DNA of 64,000 bases. It comes from Syntrophomonas sp. DTU019 (lineage in GTDB: Bacteria > Bacillota > Syntrophomonadia > Syntrophomonadales > Syntrophomonadaceae). Positions within the stretch are counted from its first letter, which is position 1; the number at the start of each line of letters is the position of its first letter. The DNA is taken from contig CAJYDM010000005.1 in NCBI GenBank assembly GCA_913757435.1, forward strand, positions 62,001-126,000, read 5' to 3'. Shown here one piece after another: positions 17,707-26,559 of this stretch. Below the pieces are notes generated by a model, which saw only the letters and a program-made list of their open reading frames with translations, had not been told where the DNA came from and did no database searches. The position numbers were made by a program, and so were the translations under genes.

Positions 17707-18290
17707 TCGGCCCCAAGGAGGCGCTGGAGATCATTCGCTTTAAATTATCCCGGAGCCGGTTCAAGCATTCAGTGCATGTCGCTAATACCGCCCGGGAAAT
17801 GGCGGCTCAGTATGGATTTGACGAAGAACAGGCTTATCTGACTGGATTATTGCACGATTATGCCAAAGGCATTTCTGGCCAAGAATTGATTGACTTAGCC
17901 GAAAAGTATGGCCTGGAACTGGTACCCATAGATCGAGAGGTGCCGGATCTGCTGCATGGGTCGGTGGGGGCCTGTCTATTAGCTGACGAACTGGATATCG
18001 ATGATGCGGAGCTGCTGCACGCGGTCAGCTCCCACACCCTGGGAGCGCTCGATATGAATGGCCTGGACAAGATCATCTATTTGGCCGACATGATCGAACC
18101 GGGACGGGATTACCCGGGTATGGAGCGGCTGCGCTGCCTGGCCCTGCGCAACCTGGATTACGGCATGCTTTTGGGGCTGGAGACTACCATCAAGTACTGC
18201 ATCGAGCGGGGAAGGCTCTTGCACCCGCGGACCGTCGAAGTGAGGAACCAGTATCTGCGTTTATTTGGAAATATGATGGACCTGGCCTGA
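17703..18290 (+). CDS. yqeK: HD-domain Ap4A hydrolase YqeK
   Basis: A 195-residue HD-domain protein of the YqeK family, which symmetrically cleaves diadenosine tetraphosphate to two ADP. Metal-binding residues lie in FKHSVHVANTA, LLHDYAKG, LLHGSVGA and the later SSHTLG and LADMIEPGR. The order nadD-yqeK-rsfS matches Bacillus. The ATG overlaps the nadD stop (ATGA). Confidence 0.93.
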   Translation: MIGPKEALEIIRFKLSRSRFKHSVHVANTAREMAAQYGFDEEQAYLTGLLHDYAKGISGQELIDLAEKYGLELVPIDREVPDLLHGSVGACLLADELDIDDAELLHAVSSHTLGALDMNGLDKIIYLADMIEPGRDYPGMERLRCLALRNLDYGMLLGLETTIKYCIERGRLLHPRTVEVRNQYLRLFGNMMDLA

Positions 18291-18321
18291 CGACCATGAA
18301 ATAAACAAGGGGGATTGATGA

Positions 18322-18678
18322 TTGCTGAACATGGAGAAGATGCTGCAACAGATCGCTGAAGCCTGCTGGGAAGAAAAGGCCATGGACGTGGTGGTTCTGG
18401 ATGTTAACCACCTCACCGTAATCGCCGATTATTTTGTTATAGCAGCAGGACGGAATATCCTGCAAGTAAAGAGCATAGCCGAACACGTTGAGGACCGTCT
18501 GGCGGAGGCGGGGATCAAGCCTTTGCGTCGCGAAGGGCACAAAGAAGGCATATGGGTGGTGTTGGATTATGGCTCTATCCTTTTCCATGTTTTCCGCCAG
18601 GAGGAGCGCGAGTACTACGATTTGGAAAATCTGTGGGGCGACGCTCGTGAGGTAAGCCTGGAACGCATGCAATCATAG
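18322..18678 (+). CDS. rsfS: Ribosomal silencing factor RsfS
   Basis: A 118-residue DUF143/Iojap protein that binds L14 and blocks subunit joining under nutrient limitation. Conserved motifs: VVLDVNHLTVIADYFVIA, the Arg/Glu patch around RREGHKEG, WVVLDYGSILFHVF and YYDLENLW. TTG start 18322 follows AAGGGGGA. It is the last gene of this operon; a near-perfect palindrome follows and leuS lies convergent. Confidence 0.95.
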   Translation: MLNMEKMLQQIAEACWEEKAMDVVVLDVNHLTVIADYFVIAAGRNILQVKSIAEHVEDRLAEAGIKPLRREGHKEGIWVVLDYGSILFHVFRQEEREYYDLENLWGDAREVSLERMQS

Positions 18679-18689
18679 GATGACAGGAA

Positions 18690-18755
18690 GATGACAGGGG
18701 GACGGGGTTGTTGGCACACTCTTGAGTGTGTCAACAACCCCGTCCCCCTGTCATC
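18690..18755. repeat. Near-perfect 66-bp palindrome between rsfS and leuS
   Basis: Two 32-nt arms (18690-18721 and 18724-18755) match at 31 of 32 positions around a TT centre. The arms contain GGGGGACGGGGTT, related in style to the repeat cluster after proA. There is no U-run on either side. It separates convergent genes and may act as a bidirectional transcription block or be a mobile palindromic element. Confidence 0.85.
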
Positions 18756-18772
18756 TTTGCCTATCAGCCGGT

Positions 18773-21244
18773 CTACCTGGCCACTATGTTGACTAGTTTT
18801 CCGGGTACTACGATCATCTTCTGCACCGTTTTGCCCTGCAGCTGTGCGGCGATGCGCTCAGTCTGCATACACTGCTGGCGCACCTCCTCCTCGTTGCTGT
18901 CTGAAGGCACCATGATGCGGTCTCGTACTTTGCCATTTATCTGTATGACCATCTCGATCTCATCTTGTACTAAAGCGGAGGGGTCGTATTGTGGCCAGGC
19001 CATCAGGGTTATACTGCCTTCATGGCCGGTCAACTGCCATAATTCCTCAGCGATGTGCGGTGAAAAGGGGCTCAACATCAGGAGCAACGATTCCAAAGCC
19101 TCTTTCACCACTGCAGGGTTGGGCTGGGGATTGTCGCGGTAAGCCCCCAGCATGTTGGACAGTTCCATGATGGCGCTTATCGCAGTGTTGAAATTGAATC
19201 TGCCTTCGATATCGTCAGTCACTTTCTTAATGGTAGCATGGGTTTTGAAACGCAGCTGGCGTGCCGCTTCATCCAACTCAGCCCCTTCGCCGTCCTGGCT
19301 ATTGATCAAATGTGCGTAATCCACTACCAGACGCCACACCCGGTTTAAGAAACGGTAGGCACCTTCGACCCCGGCATCGCTCCATTCCAGGTCGCGCTCC
19401 GGAGGAGAGGCAAACAGGATGAACAGACGGGCGGTGTCGGCCCCGTAAGTATTGATGATATCTTCCGGGCTTACCACATTGCCTTTTGATTTGGACATCT
19501 TGGAGCCATCTTTTAAGACCATACCCTGGGTGAGCAGGTTGGTAAACGGTTCCTGGCATGACAGCCATTTGATGTCATAGAGGAATTTGGTGAAGAAGCG
19601 GGCGTACATCAAATGCAGGATGGCATGCTCCACCCCTCCTATATACTGGTCCACCGGCATCCAATAATCGGTGGCGGCTTTATCGAAAGGTTGTTCACTT
19701 TCATGCGGACTGCAGAAGCGGTCGAAATACCAGGATGAACAGACGAAAGTATCCATGGTATCAGTTTCCCGGCGGGCTTCCTTACCGCAATTGGGGCAGT
19801 TGGTCTCGAAAAAGGAACGCACATAATTCAGGGGGGATTCCCCGGACGGTTTGAATTCCACATCCTCAGGCAAGAGCACCGGAAGGTCTTCTTCAGGCAC
19901 CGGCACCATTCCGCAATCGTTGCAGTAGACTATGGGGATGGGAGCGCCCCAGTACCGCTGCCGGGAGATCAACCAGTCGCGCAGGCGATAGTTGATCGAA
20001 CCCTGACCGATGCCATGCTCCTCCATATAAGCAATAACCGCTGCTATACCGGATTCAACGCTATTGCCATCAAAAGTTCCGGAATTCACCATCTTGCCGT
20101 CACCCACATAAGCCTCGGTGAGATCGGCTCCATCTAGGGGGGTGTCGTTGCCTTGGATCACCACCCGGATAGGCAGATTGTATTTGCGGGCGAAATCGAA
20201 GTCACGCTGGTCATGGGCGGGAACCGCCATTATAGCTCCGGTTCCGTAGTCCATCAATACATAGTTGGCAATCCAGATCGGTACTTCTTCGCCGTTCATG
20301 GGATTGATGGCATAGGCCCCGGTGAATACCCCTTCCTTTTCCACCTCGGTGGAGGTGCGGGCAATTTCACTGAGGTTCTTGATGCGTTCCACGAACTCTT
20401 TAACCTCCTGGGCCTGGGGGGTATTCTGGGAGATATCCGCTACCAGCGGGTGCTCGGGTGCCATTACCATATAAGTAACCCCAAAAACAGTATCCGCCCG
20501 GGTGGTGAATACCGGTACCACCTGATCGCTGCCCTTGATTTTCATGTCGAATTGACAGCCCTCGCTGCGTCCGATCCAATTGCGCTGCATGATTTTGACC
20601 TTTTCCGGCCATCCCGGCAGCATCTCCAGATCATCTAACAGGCGCTGGGCATAATCTGTAATCTTGAAAAACCACTGCTCCAGTTGTTTCTTTTCCACTA
20701 CCGCTTCACAGCGTTCACAACCACCGTCGACAACCTGCTCGTTGGCCAGCACTGTCTGGCAGGAAGGACACCAGTTAACCGCCGATTTCTTTTTATAAGC
20801 CAGCCCGTGTTCGTACAGCTTCAAGAACATCCACTGGGTGAATTTGTAATAATCGGGTTTGCAGGTGGCTATTTCCCGGTCCCAATCATAGCTGATGCCC
20901 ATGGTCTTAAGCTGACTTTTCATATTCTCCATGTTGGTATCGGTCCAGATGGAAGGGTGGATGCCATTCTTGATAGCGGCGTTCTCAGCCGGCAGGCCAA
21001 AGGCATCCCATCCCATGGGATGGAGCACATTAAAACCGTTCATGGCTTTGAAACGGGCTACCACGTCACCGATGGCGTAATTGCGTACATGTCCCATATG
21101 TAGGTTGCCGGAAGGGTAGGGGAACATTTCCAGGTCATAATACTTGGGCCGGCCGGGATCTTCGCTCACTTTATAGAAACCATGCTCTTCCCAGTAATGC
21201 TGCCACTTGGTCTCTATCACCTTAAAATCGTACTTGTTTTCCAT
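18773..21244 (-). CDS. leuS: Leucyl-tRNA synthetase
   Basis: Charges tRNA-Leu. The 823-residue class I enzyme has the HIGH-type motif HMGH (49-52), a Zn-finger pair (CPSC, CERC), the CP1 editing domain with the TxxTD-region residues, the KMSKS motif in [10 protein letters not shown] and a C-terminal anticodon-binding region. ATG 21244 is preferred: AGGAGGT lies 6 nt upstream; a GTG directly before it is in frame but less well spaced. Expression is controlled by the T-box leader upstream. Confidence 0.98.
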   Translation of the reverse strand: MENKYDFKVIETKWQHYWEEHGFYKVSEDPGRPKYYDLEMFPYPSGNLHMGHVRNYAIGDVVARFKAMNGFNVLHPMGWDAFGLPAENAAIKNGIHPSIWTDTNMENMKSQLKTMGISYDWDREIATCKPDYYKFTQWMFLKLYEHGLAYKKKSAVNWCPSCQTVLANEQVVDGGCERCEAVVEKKQLEQWFFKITDYAQRLLDDLEMLPGWPEKVKIMQRNWIGRSEGCQFDMKIKGSDQVVPVFTTRADTVFGVTYMVMAPEHPLVADISQNTPQAQEVKEFVERIKNLSEIARTSTEVEKEGVFTGAYAINPMNGEEVPIWIANYVLMDYGTGAIMAVPAHDQRDFDFARKYNLPIRVVIQGNDTPLDGADLTEAYVGDGKMVNSGTFDGNSVESGIAAVIAYMEEHGIGQGSINYRLRDWLISRQRYWGAPIPIVYCNDCGMVPVPEEDLPVLLPEDVEFKPSGESPLNYVRSFFETNCPNCGKEARRETDTMDTFVCSSWYFDRFCSPHESEQPFDKAATDYWMPVDQYIGGVEHAILHLMYARFFTKFLYDIKWLSCQEPFTNLLTQGMVLKDGSKMSKSKGNVVSPEDIINTYGADTARLFILFASPPERDLEWSDAGVEGAYRFLNRVWRLVVDYAHLINSQDGEGAELDEAARQLRFKTHATIKKVTDDIEGRFNFNTAISAIMELSNMLGAYRDNPQPNPAVVKEALESLLLMLSPFSPHIAEELWQLTGHEGSITLMAWPQYDPSALVQDEIEMVIQINGKVRDRIMVPSDSNEEEVRQQCMQTERIAAQLQGKTVQKMIVVPGKLVNIVAR

Positions 21245-21270
21245 CACTCTACCTCCTGGCGTTTAGTAGA

Positions 21271-21304
21271 CAAAAAAGCCCTCATCCCTTGAGGGACGAG
21301 AGCT
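21271..21304 (-). terminator. Regulated terminator of the leuS T-box
   Basis: A 13-bp stem, AGCTCTCGTCCCT with AGGGATGAGGGCT including G-U pairs, is followed by six T. It competes with the antiterminator formed by the T-box sequence. Confidence 0.9.
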
Positions 21305-21343
21305 GGTTTCCCGCGGTACCACCCTTGTTGACAGATATAATTA

Positions 21344-21419
21344 TGGTGGAGCTAGGGGGATTCGAACCCCCGACCTCTTGAATGCCATTCAAGCGCGCTC
21401 CCAACTGCGCCATAGCCCC
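21344..21419 (-). tRNA. tRNA-Ala (anticodon GGC)
   Basis: A full 76-nt cloverleaf with encoded CCA. Acceptor GGGGCTA pairs with TAGCTCC and includes the G3-U70 pair that marks alanine tRNAs. D stem GCGC/GCGC, anticodon stem CTTGA/TCAAG with loop ATGGCAT (GGC), variable AGGTC, T stem GGGGG/CCCCC with loop TTCGAAT. It lies on the same strand and inside the leuS T-box leader. The short flanks GACAGA (21423-21428) and TCTGTC (21330-21335, reverse-strand reading) can pair, bracketing the tRNA. No separate promoter is visible between it and stem III. Confidence 0.97.
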
Positions 21420-21606
21420 ACGTCTGTCCACTTCAACCTGTAACGAAGGTTGCGTCACAGGCTTACCGCCTGTGCAGCTCCCCGGCGAGTTCAACCAGTC
21501 GTTGCCGCCTTCCACCTGATCGGCGGCTCTCTGTAGGCTGCCAGCTTACTGCTCCGGTTCCTAGCCTTTTGCTATAAAAAATAGCCGTGTTTAATCCACG
21601 AAAGTT

Positions 21607-21635
21607 ATTTTACTATATAAATTTGTGTTATGCAA
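21607..21635 (-). promoter_or_regulatory. Predicted promoter of the leuS leader and tRNA-Ala
   Basis: On the reverse strand TTGCAT (21630-21635) and TAAAAT (21607-21612) are 17 nt apart, placing the transcript start near 21600, right before the T-box leader. Confidence 0.6.
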
Positions 21636-21737
21636 CTGTGAAGTCCCTAATTTCGACGCAAGGCAACTGCGGATCTCCCGCTGACAAATATGCCTGGCAA
21701 AAATCGCCCCGCATGATCCGTAGCAGACAGCTCTATT

Positions 21738-21908
21738 TTATAATTCCAAGATGGGTTCGTAGCTGGAACAAAGGGTTTCCTCGTTGGCCAGGCCGCTGCA
21801 TATGTGGTGCTGGGGAGCGACCTCTATGGATTCCAATCGGCAATATCCTCCCGAGCCGTAGAATTTACAGCTTTCTACCCCGCAGCGAATAGTTTGTTCT
21901 CCAGTCAT
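21738..21908 (-). CDS. DUF1540-like small Cys-rich protein
   Basis: A 56-residue protein with five cysteines (C9, C14, C23, C37, C47) spaced like DUF1540 proteins: RCGVESCKFYG, then GYCRLESIEV, and a C-terminal LCSSYEP that matches the usual final Cys-Ser-Phe/Tyr element. Such proteins probably bind a metal ion; their role is unknown and they are common in spore formers. A GGAGGGG site is about 10 nt upstream of ATG 21908; in-frame TTG 21914 is an alternative. It lies divergent to comEA. Confidence 0.72.
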   Translation of the reverse strand: MTGEQTIRCGVESCKFYGSGGYCRLESIEVAPQHHICSGLANEETLCSSYEPILEL

Positions 21909-22026
21909 GATCAACATTCCCCTCCTTAAACGCTGATATTGTAACTATGCCCCGGCATGACCGATTTATACCCCACAATTTAAGCAACGGTTCTTAAAGG
22001 GATGAATCGGAAGCTTCGTCACGTAG

Positions 22027-22143
22027 AAGGATCAGATTTACCGCTTAACGTCCCTAATCAACAAACGCGGCGGCGCAACCCTGTCCCAATTCGGCTACGA
22101 ATATGACGGCAATTGCAATATCATATCCGTAAAAGCAGACTGA
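22027..22143 (+). pseudogene. Remnant of an Rhs/YD-repeat protein
   Basis: A 38-codon open tail without start codon or ribosome binding site reads ...YRLTSLINKRGG... and ...FGYEYDGNCNIISV..., matching the YD-repeat pattern (RLTSL...YxYDxNGNI) of Rhs/wall-associated proteins. The upstream part is interrupted by a stop at 22024-22026. It is best read as the last scrap of a decayed Rhs gene, not a functional gene. Confidence 0.6.
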
Positions 22144-22205
22144 ATGTGACTATATTGGAAATATATGTAAATAGTTGTAGAATAGTAGTATGGAGGTATG
22201 GGGAG

Positions 22206-22799
22206 ATGAAGATCGAGCGGCCTTACATTATAGCTGGGATAGCTTTGCTAGCTGTTGTGTTGTTGGCGGGTTCGTACTGGTTTATGCATTACCGCAATGC
22301 TCCGCCGCAAATCATGGCCAGCCCCGACGAGGGAGGTGAAGCTCTGCAGATCAGTACGCCACAGTCCCCCCGGGAGATTCAGGTCTATGTGGCCGGAGCG
22401 GTAGTTTCACCAGGGGTGTATCACTTAATGGAGGGGGACCGGGTACATCAGGCCCTGGCCATGGCGGTTCCGCTTCCCACTGCCGACCTGCGCTACCTGG
22501 GTATGGCCCGGGAGTTGATCGATGGGGAAAGCATACTGGTTCCCGAGCTGGAGGCTGACGGAGCTGTACCGGGTGAAAGCCCTCCGATAAAAGCCCCTAG
22601 TAACAAAATCAATATCAATCGGGCTACAACCGCCGAGTTAGATGCCGGGCTGGAGGGCATAGGTCCGGGATTGGCTCAGCAGATTGTGGATTACCGCAAT
22701 ACCAACGGCCCTTTCAAGAAAATCGAGGATATCAAGAAGGTGGGCGGGATTGGAGATAAACGCTTTGAAGCCATCAAAGACCGTATCTCGGTGTACTGA
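22206..22799 (+). CDS. comEA: Competence protein ComEA
   Basis: Membrane-anchored DNA receptor for uptake. The 197 residues have one N-terminal transmembrane helix (about 6-26), an SLBB-like segment (EIQVYVAGAVVSPGVYHL) and a C-terminal helix-hairpin-helix pair that binds DNA (ININRATTAELDAGLEGIGP; IKKVGGIGDKRFEAIKD). ATG 22206 has GGAGG about 9 nt upstream. The stop shares one base with the comEC start (TGATG). Confidence 0.95.
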   Translation: MKIERPYIIAGIALLAVVLLAGSYWFMHYRNAPPQIMASPDEGGEALQISTPQSPREIQVYVAGAVVSPGVYHLMEGDRVHQALAMAVPLPTADLRYLGMARELIDGESILVPELEADGAVPGESPPIKAPSNKININRATTAELDAGLEGIGPGLAQQIVDYRNTNGPFKKIEDIKKVGGIGDKRFEAIKDRISVY

Positions 22800-25114
22800 T
22801 GGGAACCTCGGCCGAAAAACTGGTAGACAGCTTGTTCACGCCTTCATGGGCTATGCGCGCAGTCTATTTTGCAGTTGGTATCGCGCTGGTCTATGTGCCC
22901 TGGTGGGTGGCTGCACCAGGCCTAGTGGGCGCTTCAAGCCTTATCTGGTGGCGCTTTCAGCTATTGCGGAAAGAGATCCTGATCGCTTTGCTGTTAGCCG
23001 CAACCGGGCTGGTCTACATGCACTGGCATTATCTTCCGGCCGCTCCCGAGGTCGATGATTCGGCAGCTCAGGTAATCTCCGCAAAAGTAACAAGTTATCC
23101 CCGGGTTAAGGAAAAAAGGAGCAGCTTCACTATTAAAACCGCCAGTGATAATCCCTACTTAAAACGATTTCAGGTTTTCTGCGACTTCGAGGTGCAGCTT
23201 AGGCCCGGTGATAGCGTAGAGCTTAAAGGCGTGCTGAAAAAGCCCGATGAACCCGGCAATCCCGGTGAGTTCAATTACCCCTCTTACCTGTCCCGGCATC
23301 ATATCTATTACCTCTTGCAGGTGGAGGAATCAAATGATCTGCGTCAGGATTCGGGACCTAACCGGATCCTGGCAGTGGCCCCGCTGCTGCGCAACCGCAT
23401 GGTGGAACACACCCGCGCGGTATTACCGGCTGAAGAGGCGGCACTCATCCTGGCCATGGTACTGGGGATACTGGACAACCTGGATGAGGATCTGTATCAG
23501 GATTTTCAGAAGACCGGGCTGGTGCATTTATTTGCGGTATCCGGCCTCAATGTCGGCTTTGTGGTCCTTTTGGCCGCTGGGCTGATAGCACTGGGGAGGT
23601 TGCCACGGACCACCGGCCTGGTTATTACCATACTTCTGGTTTTGCTATACAGCAGCCTCACCGGATGGCCGGTCTCGATTCAGCGGGCTGTGGCCATGGC
23701 CTTATTGTCGATTATGGCGGGATATCTGGGCAGGAACCATCAGCCTGCCAATGGGCTGGGGCTGGCTGCTTTGATCATACTGATGATGGATCCCTGCGCC
23801 CTGTTCACCATCTCTTTTCAATTATCCTTCTTAGCCACCTGGGGGCTGGTCTCACTGTATCCGGCTGTCAAAAAGTATTTTAAGTTCAAGCAGCCTCACT
23901 GGGATTACCTCCTGGTACCGCTGTGCGCTCAGGTTGCGGTACTGCCCCTGATAGCCTATTACTTCCACCTTATCACCCCGGTCTCCATACTGAGCAATCT
24001 GCTGGCTACCTATCTGGCCGGAATCATTGTGATATTAGGCTTTGCAGCCTTATTGCTGGCAGTTCCCTTTCCCCTTCTGAGCACTATGCTGCTTATGCCC
24101 ACCGGTGTTGGTGCGTATGTTCTATTGTCTCTCAATGACTTCTGCAAGGCCTTGCCTTTTGCATACTGGATAGTGGCCACCCCGCCGATAGCCGTGGTAG
24201 CGATGTATTTTGCCGGACTGCTGTGGCTGACCTGGCAGCTGCGCTTAGAGGCCGGGCGTATAACGCTACGCTGGCCTTTGCTGATGATGGGGGCCGCCTT
24301 GGTTATAATACTCATACCCCGGTGGTGCTTTTCCATTGGCCAGCTGCAAATGACCTTTATAGACGTCGGCCAGGGTGACAGCATTCTGCTAAAAACCCCT
24401 CACAACCGTTTCATTCTGATTGATGGCGGGGGCAGTCTATTCACCGAGGTGGGACGCCGCAAAGTATCGCCATACTTGAACCACCTGGGGGTCAACCGTC
24501 TCTATATGGTAATAAATACCCACCCTGATGTGGATCATATACAGGGACTCTTGGAGGTGATGCAGGAGCGCCCGGCTGAATATGTAGGCTTGGCGGCTGC
24601 CTCCATGACCGAACCGCTTTCACAGCACCTCTTGGCTGCGGCCAGGCAGCAGGACAGTCGGGTAGTAGCCTTGGAACAAGGCCAGGTGTTAAATATCGAT
24701 GGTGTGCGGATGGAGGTCTGGTATCCGCCGCCAGAGCTAGCAGGGGAGTCGGGCAACAATGAGCGATCCCTGGTATTGTACTGCCGCTACCGGGATTTTT
24801 CAGCCTTGCTCACCGCTGATCAGAGTAAAGCCGGCCTGGAAGAAGTGCTGCGGCAGCACCGGGATAAAGCCCTCATCGTCAAGGTGCCCCATCACGGCAG
24901 CCGCTACTCCTGGAGCAGCGCATTGGATAGGCAGGCGGAATGGTTGGTATTGTCGGTGGGTAAAAACGCTTTCGGTCATCCGCATCAAGATGTGGTCGAC
25001 GATATAGCCAGGGGTGGAGCCAGGTTATTGCGCACCGACAGGGACGGCCTGGTTAGCTTCTATAGTGATGGCCAAACATTGAGAATCCAGACCTTCAAAA
25101 ACAGGCATCCATAA
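22799..25114 (+). CDS. comEC: DNA internalization protein ComEC/Rec2
   Basis: Forms the channel for single-stranded DNA during transformation. The 771 residues comprise an N-terminal DUF4131-like region with membrane segments, the polytopic competence domain (FAVSGLNVGFVVLLAAGL) and a C-terminal metallo-beta-lactamase-like domain (DVGQGDSILL, HPDVDHIQGL, KVPHHGSRYS) thought to degrade the non-transforming strand. Length is typical. It is coupled to comEA. Its stop abuts the stop of the reverse-strand amidohydrolase (TAATTA). Natural competence is possible but not shown by this pair alone. Confidence 0.95.
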   Translation: MGTSAEKLVDSLFTPSWAMRAVYFAVGIALVYVPWWVAAPGLVGASSLIWWRFQLLRKEILIALLLAATGLVYMHWHYLPAAPEVDDSAAQVISAKVTSYPRVKEKRSSFTIKTASDNPYLKRFQVFCDFEVQLRPGDSVELKGVLKKPDEPGNPGEFNYPSYLSRHHIYYLLQVEESNDLRQDSGPNRILAVAPLLRNRMVEHTRAVLPAEEAALILAMVLGILDNLDEDLYQDFQKTGLVHLFAVSGLNVGFVVLLAAGLIALGRLPRTTGLVITILLVLLYSSLTGWPVSIQRAVAMALLSIMAGYLGRNHQPANGLGLAALIILMMDPCALFTISFQLSFLATWGLVSLYPAVKKYFKFKQPHWDYLLVPLCAQVAVLPLIAYYFHLITPVSILSNLLATYLAGIIVILGFAALLLAVPFPLLSTMLLMPTGVGAYVLLSLNDFCKALPFAYWIVATPPIAVVAMYFAGLLWLTWQLRLEAGRITLRWPLLMMGAALVIILIPRWCFSIGQLQMTFIDVGQGDSILLKTPHNRFILIDGGGSLFTEVGRRKVSPYLNHLGVNRLYMVINTHPDVDHIQGLLEVMQERPAEYVGLAAASMTEPLSQHLLAAARQQDSRVVALEQGQVLNIDGVRMEVWYPPPELAGESGNNERSLVLYCRYRDFSALLTADQSKAGLEEVLRQHRDKALIVKVPHHGSRYSWSSALDRQAEWLVLSVGKNAFGHPHQDVVDDIARGGARLLRTDRDGLVSFYSDGQTLRIQTFKNRHP

Positions 25115-26440
25115 TTATAGCCCGCAGCGCTTCCTTACCCTCTCCAAGGCCTGGCCTGCCTGGAGCCTGACTTCGGTTTCGGGAATGGTCATCAAATGGC
25201 CTTCTCTCATCAGCACCTGGCCGTCCACGATGGTGGCGCAAACATCAGCGGCCACAGCCTGATAGACCAGATGGGAGTATACTCCGGCCCCTTGTGGCGG
25301 GCAGTGATGCCAGGGCGCCAGGGATACTACGGCCAAATCAGCCTTTTTTCCCACCTCCAGGCTGCCTACTTGATCGGATAAGCCCATGGCTTTGGCCCCG
25401 CCAACGGTGGCCATGGTGAATACGGTTTCCGCCGGCATGGCCACAGGCCCATAAAGCGGCTTATGTATCAATGCAGCCAGGTGCATTTCATTGAACATGC
25501 TTAAAAGGTTGTTGCATGGGGCGCCATCTGCTCCCAGGGATACATTGGCACCTTTCTCCAGCAATTCGGGAATAGGTGCGATACCAGAAGCCAGCTTGAG
25601 ATTGGAGCCGGGGCAATGCGCGATATGCGCACCGCTGGTTGCCAGCAGTTCCTTTTCGGCATCATTGAGGTGTATGCAATGGGCCAGAATCAGGTTGGGG
25701 CCGATCAGACCCAGGTGGTCCAGATAGAGCACATTGGGCATGCCGCGCTGATCCTGTACCAGTTTGACCTCGGCACGATTCTCGGAAGCATGGGTATGCA
25801 CCGGGATATGTTCAGCTGCCGCAATTTTCGCCACCTCTCTCAGCAAGCCTTCACTGCAGGAGACTGCAAAGCGGGGGCAAAAGCAGTAATGGATACGATC
25901 ATTACCTGCACCTTCCCAGTACTGGTACAAGGCCAGGCTCTCTTCAAGGGCATTGTCGCAATCATCCACCAGAGTAGCTGGCACTTCCTCACCACTATCC
26001 ATCAGGCATTTGCCGCCCAGGTAACGTATGCCGGCCTTTTCCACCGCGGTAAAGACAGCCTCGGTGTGATGCACCGTGCCCATGTCAATTATGCCGGTGG
26101 TGCCCCCCCGGAGAAGTTCGGCACAACCAAGTAAGGCAGAATAGTACAGGGAATCCTGGTCATGGGCCCCTTCCAAAGGCCAGATCCGCTTCTTGAGCCA
26201 ATCCAGCAGTTCCATATCATCGGCCATACCCCTGAAAAGGGCTTGGCACAAATGTACATGGGTCTGTATCAAACCGGGGATGACCAGGCAGCCAGCAGCT
26301 TCGATGACCGTGTCGGCAGTAAAGGCCTTGCAGTCACCAATAGCTGTGATGCGGTCTTTTTCAACATAAACATCGGCATACATCACTTCTCTCTGCGGGT
26401 TCATGGTCACCACCAGGCCGTTCTTGATCAATAAGGACAA
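25115..26440 (-). CDS. Amidohydrolase, SAH/5'-deoxyadenosine deaminase-like
   Basis: A 441-residue metal-dependent amidohydrolase of the MtaD/DadD/SsnA group. The H61-x-H63 metal pair (THVH), later HTHASE, LAHCIHLND and SLGADGAPCNN carry the expected ligands. Family members deaminate S-adenosylhomocysteine, methylthioadenosine or 5'-deoxyadenosine; ssnA-like and chlorohydrolase-like assignments are alternatives. The frame opens at 26515, but TTG 26440 with GGAGG 7 nt upstream gives the normal start MSLLIKNGLVV. It faces the MATE gene divergently. Confidence 0.82.
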   Translation of the reverse strand: MSLLIKNGLVVTMNPQREVMYADVYVEKDRITAIGDCKAFTADTVIEAAGCLVIPGLIQTHVHLCQALFRGMADDMELLDWLKKRIWPLEGAHDQDSLYYSALLGCAELLRGGTTGIIDMGTVHHTEAVFTAVEKAGIRYLGGKCLMDSGEEVPATLVDDCDNALEESLALYQYWEGAGNDRIHYCFCPRFAVSCSEGLLREVAKIAAAEHIPVHTHASENRAEVKLVQDQRGMPNVLYLDHLGLIGPNLILAHCIHLNDAEKELLATSGAHIAHCPGSNLKLASGIAPIPELLEKGANVSLGADGAPCNNLLSMFNEMHLAALIHKPLYGPVAMPAETVFTMATVGGAKAMGLSDQVGSLEVGKKADLAVVSLAPWHHCPPQGAGVYSHLVYQAVAADVCATIVDGQVLMREGHLMTIPETEVRLQAGQALERVRKRCGL

Positions 26441-26559
26441 CTGTCTGCCTCCTCTGCGGTATGTGGATAAATCTACCCACCTATACAAATTCTGTACAGC
26501 GATTGATTCCATCATACTATTCTGGGCTGGGATTTCATAGCTTTATGCAGGGGGCGATT

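Larger units (their letters stand above)
21271..21600 (-). promoter_or_regulatory. Leucine T-box leader of leuS, with embedded tRNA gene
   Basis: Reading the reverse strand: a stem I region with the AGTA and AGAGAG motifs and a GGTGGAA distal loop (near 21550-21510), a specifier codon CTC (Leu, 21487-21489) in the usual GAA-CTC context, a stem II-like hairpin CACAGGC/GCCTGTG, a stem III-like hairpin AACCT/AGGTT, then the T-box GGGTGGTACCGCGG (21311-21324) and a terminator. Uncharged tRNA-Leu would stabilise the antiterminator and allow leuS transcription. Unusually, a complete tRNA-Ala lies between stem III and the T-box. Confidence 0.93.
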
